From NCBI GenBank assembly GCA_036794395.1, contig DAIRGS010000407.1, positions 1 to 5,759 on the forward strand: a stretch of DNA of 5,759 nucleotides, in the 5' to 3' direction. Origin of the DNA: DASXMX01 sp036794395. GTDB lineage: Bacteria > Planctomycetota > Phycisphaerae > Tepidisphaerales > Tepidisphaeraceae. A model generated the notes under the pieces. The model had not been told where the DNA came from, ran no database searches, and saw only the letters and a program-made list of their open reading frames with translations. Positions 1 to 5,759 of this stretch are shown piece by piece (the stretch's first letter is position 1; every line of letters begins with the position of its first letter). A program made the position numbers and the translations under genes.

Positions 1-1
1 C

Positions 2-16
2 TAGGGCTTTACCCTA
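2..16 (-). terminator. Possible small hairpin at the window edge
   Basis: TAGGG (2..6) and CCCTA (12..16) form a perfect 5-bp inverted repeat around a 5-base loop. It lies about 22 bases downstream of the stop of the candidate small gene at 38..124. Whether a T-run follows on the minus strand cannot be seen, because the window ends. On the plus strand it is followed only by ATTTT, a poor tail. It may be an intrinsic terminator or chance. Confidence 0.25.
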
Positions 17-37
17 ATTTTGAAGAGTGACAATGCA

Positions 38-124
38 CTAGTCAAAACGTTTGCCATCAATAATCCACCATTGCCCGCGAAACTTGACGGCTGTGGGAAA
101 TCGTGCGCCGCGTACAATTTTCAT
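38..124 (-). CDS. Candidate 28-residue small protein, unrecognised
   Basis: A short frame begins MKIVRGARFPTAV and ends GQWWIIDGKRFD before a TAG stop. I do not recognise the family. Two things suggest it is real. A purine-rich GAGGG lies six bases upstream of the ATG, the clearest ribosome-binding site in the left third of the window. The residue pattern (alternating hydrophobic and basic residues, then WWIIDG) also looks like a folded beta-rich C-terminus rather than a shadow frame. The frame stays open upstream of the ATG as far as a TGA about 100 bases back, so it could instead be the tail of a decayed longer gene. It lies about 180 bases downstream of purH on the same strand and could be read through from it. 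Overlapping longer frames in this stretch look non-coding. Confidence 0.4.
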   Translation of the reverse strand: MKIVRGARFPTAVKFRGQWWIIDGKRFD

Positions 125-162
125 CCCAAACCCTCGCACGCGAAATGCCCCATTCCAGCCTG

Positions 163-207
163 AAAAACCCCCACGCCGGGTCAGAGCTGTACTCAGCGCC
201 GGCCCGG
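163..207 (-). terminator. Weak hairpin plus T-run downstream of purH
   Basis: Read on the minus strand, an outer stem pairs CCGGG (from 207..203) with CCCGG (180..176), and an inner GCTG/CAGC stem (197..194 with 189..186) has a four-base loop. A GTGGGGG stretch and five T (167..163) follow. The internal loop is large and the T-run sits some ten bases from the stem, so this is only a possible terminator for purH, about 100 bases past its stop. I see no better terminator in 1..306. The rest of 125..306 holds nothing else I can support. Confidence 0.25.
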
Positions 208-306
208 ATTCTCAGAGCGCCGCAATTCACCGCCGGAGAAACCGCACTAACACCAATTGCATCTGCCACGGGGTCACCGGATCAGCGCCGAAACCTTCAA
301 AATCAT

Positions 307-1872
307 CTAATGTTTAAAGTGACGCTGTCCCGTTAGTACAATCGCCGCTCCCATCTGATTGGCCACATCCAGCGTATCCTGATCCCGTAGCGATCCACCG
401 GGATGAATGATCGCCGTCACTCCCGCCTCCAAAAGCAGCTTCGGCGCATCTGGAAACGGGAAAAACGCATCCGATGCCGCCACGCACCCCTTCACGCGCG
501 TCCCCGCCTTCTCCACCGCCAGCCGTGCCGCGGACGGCCGATCCATCTGTCCCGCTCCCGCCCCCATCAGCATGCTGTCTTTCGCCACCACAATCGCATT
601 ACTTTTCACATGCTTGCACACAAGCCACGCAAACTTCAGGTCACTCCATTCCGCTTCGCTCGGCTTACACTGCGATGCAACTTTCCAGTTCGCCTCATCC
701 ACGCCAAGCAGATCGCGCTGTTGCACCAATAACCCACCCACGATCTTGTGCATGTGCAGTTCATTCGGATCGAATTTTCCCACCGGCCCAACCTCCAGCA
801 GCCGCACGTTCTTCCATCGCTCCCGCAATAACTTCAGCGCATCCAGTTCGAAATTCGGCGCCACGATCACTTCAAGCAATTTGTCAATCGATGTAATCGC
901 CTGCGCCGTCGCCAGGTCGATCGGCCGATTCAGCGCCACGATCCCCCCGAACGCCGCCAACGGATCGCCTTCAAATGCCCGCTTGAACGCCGTCGGTAAA
1001 TCATCCGCCTCCGCCGCCCCGCACGGCGTCGTATGTTTCACAATGCACGCCGCCGGCTTCGAAAACTCCTTCACGCACGATAGCGCCCCATCGGCATCCA
1101 GGAGATTGATGTAAGACAGTTCCTTCCCGTGCATTTGCCGTGCAAATGCAACTGAAGCCTCGTCGGGCTTCTTCACCACCAGCAGCGTGGCCTTTTGATG
1201 CGGATTCTCCCCATACCGAAGATCCAGCGCCTTGTGCAGGTTCATCACCATCCCCGCACTGTCGATGCCACCTGCCGTCGCCAGGTAATTAGAAATGATC
1301 GAATCGTATTCCGCCGTATGCGCAAACGCCCGCTGCGCCTGCTTCAGCCGGTGCTTCCCGCACGTCGCCCCGTTGTGCTCCCTCAAATCCCCCAGCACTT
1401 TCTCATACCGCTCCGGCGCAGTGATCACCAGCACCCACCGATGATTCTTCGCCGCCGACCGAATCATCGAAGGCCCACCAATATCGATATTCTCAATCGC
1501 CTCTTCAAAGCTCACACCCGGCTTCGCCGCCGTCTTCTCAAATGGATACAAATTGATGCAAACCAGATCGATCCCCGCAATCCCATTCTCCTGCATCGCC
1601 GCGACATGGTCCGGATTGTCCCGCAGCGCCAAAATCCCCCCATGCACTTTCGGATGCAGCGTTTTCACCCGCCCATCCATCATCTCCGGCGACCCCGTTA
1701 CCGCCGCCACATCCGTCACCGGCAGCCCCAGCTCCCGCAGAAACTTGGCCGTCCCCCCCGTACTGATCAGCTCAATTTTGAACTCATCATGCAAAGCCCG
1801 CGCAAACTCCGCGAGCCCCGTCTTGTCCGAAACCGATATCAACGCCCGCCGCACAGAAACCAGATCGCTCAT
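307..1872 (-). CDS. purH: Bifunctional phosphoribosylaminoimidazolecarboxamide formyltransferase / IMP cyclohydrolase
   Basis: This enzyme performs the last two steps of de novo purine synthesis in the cytosol: formyl transfer from 10-formyl-tetrahydrofolate to AICAR, then ring closure to IMP. The 521-residue protein has the usual family length. The N-terminal MGS-like cyclohydrolase domain (about 1-200) shows SVSDKTG (13-19), STGGTA (37-42), PEMMDGRVKTLHPKVHGG (62-79), NLYPF (107-111) and the ENIDIGGPSMIRSAAKNH block (127-144). The transformylase domain shows RYGENPHQ (219-226), the catalytic Lys-His pair K279-H280 in KHTTPCG, DPLAAFGGIVALNR (303-316), KSNAIV (423-428), ASDAFFPF (466-473), HPGGS (490-494) and the typical RHFKH end. 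I chose the ATG at 1872 because homologues begin just before VRRALISVSDK. A GTG at 1929 would add 19 unconserved residues and lies almost on the predicted transcription start. No good Shine-Dalgarno precedes either start. The stop is TAG. KHTTPCG has Thr where many homologues have Asn. Confidence 0.97.
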   Translation of the reverse strand: MSDLVSVRRALISVSDKTGLAEFARALHDEFKIELISTGGTAKFLRELGLPVTDVAAVTGSPEMMDGRVKTLHPKVHGGILALRDNPDHVAAMQENGIAGIDLVCINLYPFEKTAAKPGVSFEEAIENIDIGGPSMIRSAAKNHRWVLVITAPERYEKVLGDLREHNGATCGKHRLKQAQRAFAHTAEYDSIISNYLATAGGIDSAGMVMNLHKALDLRYGENPHQKATLLVVKKPDEASVAFARQMHGKELSYINLLDADGALSCVKEFSKPAACIVKHTTPCGAAEADDLPTAFKRAFEGDPLAAFGGIVALNRPIDLATAQAITSIDKLLEVIVAPNFELDALKLLRERWKNVRLLEVGPVGKFDPNELHMHKIVGGLLVQQRDLLGVDEANWKVASQCKPSEAEWSDLKFAWLVCKHVKSNAIVVAKDSMLMGAGAGQMDRPSAARLAVEKAGTRVKGCVAASDAFFPFPDAPKLLLEAGVTAIIHPGGSLRDQDTLDVANQMGAAIVLTGQRHFKH

Positions 1873-1940
1873 GACAATGACATTAGATAGATCACTCGAA
1901 AAGTTAAAGTCTGGAACATCAATTCTCACCCACCTGTCTC

Positions 1941-1946
1941 AGTATA
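1941..1946 (-). promoter_or_regulatory. Possible -10 box of purH
   Basis: TATACT on the minus strand matches the sigma70 -10 consensus at five of six positions. No convincing -35 lies 16-18 bases upstream (the hexamer there is near GATGCA), and there is no extended TGn. If used, transcription would begin near 1933-1935, giving a leader of about 60 bases to the ATG at 1872 and arguing against the GTG at 1929. I saw no ZTP or purine riboswitch fold in 1873..2040. Confidence 0.3.
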
Positions 1947-2042
1947 ATTCCTCACAAGATGGGTGCATCACAGTGACCAGACTCCTGGACTTTCAGGTCT
2001 TAAAGAGGGAATCTTCCCCGAATTGAATCGAGAGCGAGCCGA

Positions 2043-2378
2043 ATGCGCTTCTTATCCTTATCGTCGTTTCACGGTGTAACAAATCTGAGCGGGTGGCGGC
2101 GCACCCTCGGAAACGTCGCCCTCGCACTTTGTTTCATTCCTGTGGCGGTTGTAGCGGGCGGCGTTTAATTTCTGATTGCAATTCTGGGATACGCTCTTGC
2201 GACGATTTCCTTCATCTTCCGTACGAAGAGGCAAAGGCAACGGGATCGCCTTCGACGAAACTACCGCATAGAAGGACGCGTGATCGATTGGCGCGACGCC
2301 TACGCGCGTATCAGGGCTGGCCGCGGCATGTTGTTGGCATCAGACGGACCCAGCGGATTTGACCACCAAAGAGGGTGA
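2043..2378 (+). pseudogene. Broken small membrane protein gene with in-frame TAA
   Basis: From the ATG at 2043 (in-frame TAA upstream at 2001) the frame reads 41 codons to a TAA at 2166..2168. It then continues in the same frame for 69 more codons to a TGA at 2376..2378. Both halves look coding. Residues 24-41 are a hydrophobic segment (GNVALALCFIPVAVVAGGV). Directly after the stop comes a second segment (FLIAILGYALATISFIF), then a basic stretch rich in Arg, Lys and Gln. A soluble tail follows with GRVIDWRDAYARIRAGRGML. Together they would make a two-helix membrane hairpin with a cytoplasmic C-terminal tail. A single change (for example TTA Leu to TAA) would explain the stop. The 3' end enters the 33-bp repeat array, so the original C-terminus is probably lost or displaced. 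I do not recognise the family with certainty. The ribosome binding site is weak (GAGAG at 2030..2034). Alternatives are a genuine 41-residue membrane peptide, stop readthrough or a sequencing error. Confidence 0.5.
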
Positions 2379-2511
2379 CCACCAAAAAGGATCAACTCTT
2401 GACATTTGACACCACCAAAGAGACCACCAAAGAGGGTCAAAGAGACCACCAAAGAGGGTCGACTCTTGACATTTGACACCACCAAAGAGGGTCGACTCTT
2501 GACATTTGACA
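2357..2511. repeat. 33-bp tandem repeat array with truncated copies
   Basis: The full unit starts CCACCAAAGAGGGTCGAC and ends TCTTGACATTTGACA, 33 bp in all. Two perfect head-to-tail copies lie at 2446..2478 and 2479..2511. A third full copy (2379..2411) differs at three sites, all G to A on the plus strand. Shortened units beginning CCACC stand at 2363, 2412 and 2424, joined by GA dinucleotides, which makes six CCACC starts. The ends of the array carry the same ATTTGAC (2357..2363 and 2504..2510), 147 bp apart. Each full unit contains TTGACA twice and a GTCGAC or near-copy. Because 33 is eleven codons, the array is open in one frame on each strand (for example KEGRLLTF plus, SNVKSRPSLVV minus). 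These are repeat artefacts rather than genes. Confidence 0.93.
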
Positions 2512-2622
2512 AATCTCCAAGTTCAGGAGTGGGCCCCTTATCCGCCAAGGCTATCGAACACTCATTCGCGCGAGTATCTTTAATACGACCAATACACCCG
2601 TTCAAACCCAAAAAGCGCTGGC
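2512..2622. other. Spacer between repeat array and ppdK terminator
   Basis: No independent gene is supported here. In the plus-strand frame starting at 2512 there are 23 sense codons (LQVQEWAPYPPRLSNTHSREYL after one Asn) before a TAA at 2581..2583. This may be the displaced 3' end of the broken membrane-protein gene. The minus-strand frame across this stretch relies on a TTG start and on the repeats for its length. Confidence 0.4.
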
Positions 2623-2648
2623 AAAAAAAGAAGGCAGCTTTCGCTGCC
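2623..2648 (-). terminator. Rho-independent terminator of ppdK
   Basis: On the minus strand GGCAGC pairs perfectly with GCTGCC (2648..2643 with 2638..2633) across a GAAA tetraloop. The tail is TTCTTTTTTT (2632..2623). It begins about 30 bases after the ppdK stop. The plus strand has no T-run, so the terminator works in one direction only. Confidence 0.88.
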
Positions 2649-2677
2649 CTCCTTACTGATGCCGAATCGGGGTGAGG

Positions 2678-5434
2678 CTACTTCTTCTTCCCCTTGCTCG
2701 AAGCCGCCTGCTCCTGAAGCGCCGCGTGCGCCGCCGCCAGGCGGGCGATGGGCACTCGGAACGGCGAGCAGCTCACATAATTCAAACCAACCTGATGGCA
2801 GAAGACCACGCTCTTCGGATCGCCACCGTGTTCGCCGCAGATGCCGCACTTGAGATCGGGGCGGGTCTTGCGGCCCAACTGCACGGCCATCCGAACCAGC
2901 TTTCCGACGCCGCCGATATCCAGGCTCTGGAACGGATCGCGCTCCAGGATTTCCTTCTTCAGATAATCCGGCAGGAAGCTGTTCACGTCATCACGGCTAT
3001 ATCCAAAAGTCATTTGCGTCAGATCGTTCGTGCCGAATGAGAAGAACTCGGCAGTCTCCGCGATCTCGTCGGCCGTCACGGCGGCGCGCGGCACCTCGAT
3101 CATCGTGCCGTACAGGTAATCAACCTTCGTGCCTTTTTCATTCATCACGCGGTTGGCCGTGTCGACCGTGTAGGTCTTCAGATAATCCAGCTCGGCCTTC
3201 GTGCCGACCAGCGGAATCATGATCTCGGGAAGAACTTTGATGCCTTCCTTCTTGACGATGATCGCGGCTTCAATAATCGCATGCACCTGCATCTCGAGAA
3301 TCTCGGGATAGGTGATCGCCAGACGATCGCCGCGATGTCCAAGCATCGGGTTCGATTCGTGAAGCTGATTCACACGGCTCTTCACCTGCTCCAGCGAAAG
3401 CCCAAGGCTCCGGCCCAATTCCGCCTGATCGTGCTCATGGTGCGGCAGGAATTCATGAAGCGGCGGATCCAGCAGCCGGATCGTGACCGGCAACCCCTTC
3501 ATCTCGCGGAAAATCCCCGCGAAGTCATCACGCTGGTACGGCAGCAGCTTGGCCAGCGCTTCCTTACGCGCCTCGGTCGTCCGGGCGAGAATCATCTCAC
3601 GCATGTGATGAATGCGCTCGGGGTCGAAGAACATGTGCTCGGTGCGGGTCAAGCCAATACCCTCCGCGCCAAAATCGCGGGCCACCTTGGCATCGTGCGG
3701 CGTGTCGGCATTCGTGCGAACCTTGAGCGTGCGGTACTTGTCGGCCCACTTCATAATGGTGGCGAACGGGCCGGTCATCTCGGCTTCAACCGTGCCGACC
3801 TGGCCTTCCATCACTTCGCCGGATGAGCCATCAAGGCTAAGCCAGTCTTGATCGGTGAAGGTCTTGCCGTGCACGACCATCGTGCGGGCGTGGGCGTCAA
3901 TCTGAAGTTCGCCGGCTCCAGCGATACAGGGCGTGCCCATGCCGCGCGCCACGACCGCCGCGTGCGAGGTCATGCCGCCGGTGCTGGTGAGAATCCCTTC
4001 CGAAACGTGCATCCCGCCGATATCGGCTGGCTCAGTCTCGCGCCGAACCAGAATAATCTTCTCACCCTTGGCCACCCGCTCTTCAGCCTCATTGGCGGTG
4101 AAGGCGATCTTGCCAACCGCCGCGCCCGGCGACGCAGGCAGACCCGTTGTAAGAACCTTTCGCTCCGCCTTGGGATCGAACATCGGATGCAGGAGCTGAT
4201 CCAGCGAAGCCGGGTCAACACGCAGCACGGCGGTGCGCTCGTCGATCAGCTTTTCCTTCACCATCTCAGCCGCGATCCGAACCGCCGCGGCGGTGGTGCG
4301 CTTGCCACTGCGCGTCTGAAGCATGTACAGCTTGTTCTTCTCGATCGTGAACTCAAAGTCCTGCACGTCTTTGTATCGCTTCTCAAGGACGTTCTTGATC
4401 GCAAGCAGCTCCTTCCAGCTCTTGGGGAGATACTCACCCATTTGCTCACAAGGGATCGGCGTGCGAATGCCGGCCACCACGTCTTCGCCTTGGGCATTGA
4501 TCAGGAATTCGCCGTAGAACTTGTTCTCGCCGGTCGAGGGATTGCGGGTAAAGGCTACGCCGGTGGCGCAGTCATCGCCCATGTTTCCGAACACCATCGT
4601 CTGACAGTTGACGGCAGTCCCCGCGAGCCCGCGGATGTCGTTGATCTGGCGATAGCGAACCGCTCGATCGGTGTTCCAGCTCTTGAACACCGCTTCGATC
4701 GACTGCTCGAGCTGCTTAACCGGCTCCTGCGGCCACTCCGCACCCAGGTGCTTCTTGTAAACTTCCTTGTACCGCCGCACGACTTCCTTAAGATCCTCAG
4801 CACTCAGATCGGTATCCAGCTCAACGCCTTTTTCGCGTTTCACTTCAGTGAGCTCATGCTCGAAGTGTTCGTGCTCGATGCCCATGACCACGTCGCCGAA
4901 CATGTTGATCAACCGGCGATAGCTGTCATAGGCAAACCGCTCGTTACCAGTCAGGCGGGCCATGCCTTCGGTGACGGCATCGGTCGACCCGAGGTTGAGG
5001 ACCGTGTCCATCATGCCCGGCATCGAAACCTTCGCGCCCGAACGAACCGAGAGAAGCAGCGGGTTATTGGGATCGCCAAACTTCTTACCGGTCGCTTTTT
5101 CAGTCCGGCGAAGGTGGTCCTGCACCTCCTCCATCAGACCCTTGGGAAGCTTCTGGCCGCCCGAGTTGTAGTCGGCGCAGGTTTCGGTCGTGATGGTGAA
5201 ACCGGGAGGGACAGGCAGGCCGATCGAGGTCATGTCGGCAAGGTTCGCACCCTTGCCGCCGAGGAGTTCCTTGAGGGTCGTGCCGCCTTCGGCTTTGCCG
5301 TTACCGAAGAAGTAGACGCGTTTTTTGGTTTTGGTCTTGTTGGCTTTGTTCTGGGTGGTGGCCTTGCCGTTCATTTTGGCCGAGGCCTTTTTGCGGGGGG
5401 CGATGCGTGGTGCTTTACGGGTAGCCGTGGGCAT
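2678..5434 (-). CDS. ppdK: Pyruvate, phosphate dikinase
   Basis: The enzyme reversibly converts pyruvate, ATP and phosphate to phosphoenolpyruvate, AMP and pyrophosphate through a phosphohistidine carried between two distant active sites. The protein is 918 residues, about 880 of which match the family core of roughly 875. The N-terminal nucleotide-binding domain shows GGKGANL (59-65), SVRSGAKVSMPGMMDTV (129-145), the block QTMVFGNMGDDCATG (278-292) with TRNPSTGE, and LQTRSGKRT (372-380). The central swivelling domain has GGMTSHAAVVARGMGTPC (486-503). H491 is the phosphocarrier, and T489 corresponds to the threonine targeted by the PPDK regulatory protein in other organisms. The C-terminal PEP/pyruvate barrel has GIGLTRTEHMF (592-602), RLLDPPLHEFLPH (653-665), MIEVPRAA (778-785), SFGTNDLTQMTFGYSRDD (799-816) and CGICGEHGGDP (863-873), with C866 the expected catalytic cysteine. 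Residues 1-39 form an odd extension with 14 Lys/Arg and no acidic residue, and the protein ends KGKKK. The ATG is backed by GGAG seven bases upstream; M21 (5374) has no comparable site. The stop is TAG. It stands alone, with its own promoter and terminator. Confidence 0.98.
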   Translation of the reverse strand: MPTATRKAPRIAPRKKASAKMNGKATTQNKANKTKTKKRVYFFGNGKAEGGTTLKELLGGKGANLADMTSIGLPVPPGFTITTETCADYNSGGQKLPKGLMEEVQDHLRRTEKATGKKFGDPNNPLLLSVRSGAKVSMPGMMDTVLNLGSTDAVTEGMARLTGNERFAYDSYRRLINMFGDVVMGIEHEHFEHELTEVKREKGVELDTDLSAEDLKEVVRRYKEVYKKHLGAEWPQEPVKQLEQSIEAVFKSWNTDRAVRYRQINDIRGLAGTAVNCQTMVFGNMGDDCATGVAFTRNPSTGENKFYGEFLINAQGEDVVAGIRTPIPCEQMGEYLPKSWKELLAIKNVLEKRYKDVQDFEFTIEKNKLYMLQTRSGKRTTAAAVRIAAEMVKEKLIDERTAVLRVDPASLDQLLHPMFDPKAERKVLTTGLPASPGAAVGKIAFTANEAEERVAKGEKIILVRRETEPADIGGMHVSEGILTSTGGMTSHAAVVARGMGTPCIAGAGELQIDAHARTMVVHGKTFTDQDWLSLDGSSGEVMEGQVGTVEAEMTGPFATIMKWADKYRTLKVRTNADTPHDAKVARDFGAEGIGLTRTEHMFFDPERIHHMREMILARTTEARKEALAKLLPYQRDDFAGIFREMKGLPVTIRLLDPPLHEFLPHHEHDQAELGRSLGLSLEQVKSRVNQLHESNPMLGHRGDRLAITYPEILEMQVHAIIEAAIIVKKEGIKVLPEIMIPLVGTKAELDYLKTYTVDTANRVMNEKGTKVDYLYGTMIEVPRAAVTADEIAETAEFFSFGTNDLTQMTFGYSRDDVNSFLPDYLKKEILERDPFQSLDIGGVGKLVRMAVQLGRKTRPDLKCGICGEHGGDPKSVVFCHQVGLNYVSCSPFRVPIARLAAAHAALQEQAASSKGKKK

Positions 5435-5441
5435 TTGGGAT

Positions 5442-5445
5442 CTCC
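5442..5445 (-). promoter_or_regulatory. Ribosome binding site of ppdK
   Basis: GGAG on the minus strand lies seven bases upstream of the ATG at 5434. It supports this start over M21 and shows that the basic N-terminal extension is probably translated. Confidence 0.7.
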
Positions 5446-5509
5446 ATGTCCGCTAAAAGTTGCGGGTCGGAACGAGCGTTGAACTCCGCCGAGGGAACCA
5501 CCGCATCCT

Positions 5510-5522
5510 CCGGCTCAGCCGG
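5510..5522 (-). promoter_or_regulatory. Palindrome in the ppdK leader
   Basis: A perfect inverted repeat (CCGGCT and AGCCGG around a single base) could form a four-pair CCGG hairpin with a five-base loop in the predicted ppdK leader, about 75 bases before the start codon. It could be a leader structure or a small operator. No known riboswitch is recognised. Confidence 0.25.
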
Positions 5523-5553
5523 AAGAGTGCGATTTCCTGCGTAAAAGGGGGGG

Positions 5554-5581
5554 AGTATAGGAAAGACCGAAGTCATTGCAA
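5554..5581 (-). promoter_or_regulatory. Predicted sigma70-like promoter of ppdK
   Basis: On the minus strand TTGCAA (5581..5576, four of six to TTGACA) and TATACT (5559..5554, five of six to TATAAT) are separated by 16 bases. Transcription would begin near 5546-5548, giving a leader of about 112 bases. The bases directly after the -10 are seven C (5553..5547) followed by four T, so the start falls in a pyrimidine run. Confidence 0.55.
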
Positions 5582-5597
5582 AGGGGAGGTGTTTGGG

Positions 5598-5632
5598 AAT
5601 GGAGAATTGAAAATGGACAATGGAAAATGGAG
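5598..5632. repeat. Five-copy heptamer tandem repeat
   Basis: Five consecutive 7-bp units fill 35 bp: AATGGAG, AATTGAA, AATGGAC, AATGGAA, AATGGAG. The consensus is AATGGAN. The array ends 16 bases upstream of the predicted ppdK -35. Degenerate heptamers of this general type are common intergenic repeats in several bacterial groups, including cyanobacteria. Confidence 0.88.
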
Positions 5633-5682
5633 GTAGGCGCACTGGCCTCCAATTGTGGTCGGGATGTATCGCGGTCTAAAGG

Positions 5683-5700
5683 CTTTCAAACGTTGCAAAG
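5683..5700. promoter_or_regulatory. Imperfect 18-bp palindrome, possible operator
   Basis: CTTT, AACGTT and AAAG are symmetrically placed with two mismatched pairs between them. The AACGTT core and size resemble operators bound by LacI-family repressors. It lies about 100 bases upstream of the predicted ppdK -35, so it could serve ppdK or a gene to the right of the window. The rest of 5633..5759 holds no gene I can support. Confidence 0.25.
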
Positions 5701-5759
5701 CGTTAATCCCGTTCGGCACGCCGTTCGCATGAATAGCAAGATTCTGCATTGCGCTTTGA

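Noticed and set aside
57..269. 70-codon minus-strand frame with a GTG start downstream of purH
   Set aside because: It has no recognisable pattern, no good ribosome binding site, and overlaps the better-supported short frame at 38..124.
1195..1890. 231-codon plus-strand frame opposite purH, rich in Arg, Pro and His
   Set aside because: The composition is typical of the complement of GC-biased codons, and purH on the other strand is certain.
2357..2511. CRISPR array
   Set aside because: Units are directly abutting with no unique spacers, truncated copies are irregular, and there are no cas genes.
2499..2535. Outward promoter formed by TTGACA in the last repeat
   Set aside because: No -10-like hexamer lies 15-19 bases downstream of either TTGACA.
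2300..2611. 103-codon minus-strand and 89-codon plus-strand frames over the repeats
   Set aside because: The minus frame uses a TTG start. Both owe their openness to the 33-bp unit being a multiple of three.
3848..5482. 544-codon open frame on the plus strand opposite ppdK
   Set aside because: It is the antisense shadow of a highly conserved gene with strong codon bias, runs past the ppdK start region, and its translation shows no recognisable domain.
5415..5642. 75-codon minus-strand frame overlapping the ppdK start
   Set aside because: It reads through the heptamer repeat and the predicted promoter and leader, in a different frame from ppdK.
5664..5759. Plus-strand 22-codon frame (MYRGLKAFKRCKALIPF...) with ATGA overlap to a second ATG at 5729 (MNSKILHCAL...) running off the window
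   Set aside because: It is suggestive of coupled small genes or a signal-peptide start, but neither has a ribosome binding site and only ten codons of the second are visible.

Overview
The window carries two well-preserved housekeeping genes, both on the minus strand and both complete. They are purH (bifunctional AICAR transformylase / IMP cyclohydrolase, 307..1872) and ppdK (pyruvate, phosphate dikinase, 2678..5434). The DNA is fairly GC-rich, intergenic stretches are long, and start sites have weak or variable Shine-Dalgarno sequences. Short-repeat clutter between genes is prominent. This fits a free-living bacterium; a member of the Planctomycetes/PVC group is my guess, but nothing here proves the taxon.

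Layout from left to right: (1) 1..306 lies downstream of purH. It holds a possible 28-codon gene on the minus strand (38..124) with a good ribosome binding site, and two weak hairpins. (2) 307..1872 is purH, with a possible -10 box at 1941..1946. (3) 2043..2378 on the plus strand, divergent from purH, is what looks like a broken gene for a small membrane protein. Two hydrophobic segments and a basic cytoplasmic tail lie in one frame but are interrupted by a TAA at 2166..2168. (4) The 3' end of that reading frame runs into an array of 33-bp tandem repeats and truncated copies (2357..2511). (5) 2623..2648 is a strong intrinsic terminator for ppdK. (6) 2678..5434 is ppdK, with an unusual lysine/arginine-rich N-terminal extension. 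(7) Upstream of ppdK are a ribosome binding site, a good sigma70-like promoter whose -10 is followed at once by a run of seven C, and a five-copy heptamer repeat just upstream of the -35. Farther out lies an 18-bp imperfect palindrome.

The two main genes do not form an operon. ppdK has its own promoter and terminator, and about 800 bp separate it from purH. PurH completes de novo IMP synthesis. PpdK interconverts pyruvate and phosphoenolpyruvate with ATP/AMP and phosphate/pyrophosphate. They are linked only in the loose sense that both touch adenine nucleotides. No new defence or mobile system is visible. The most unusual material is the intergenic block 2043..2511 (decayed membrane-protein frame plus 33-bp array) and the repeat-flanked ppdK promoter.
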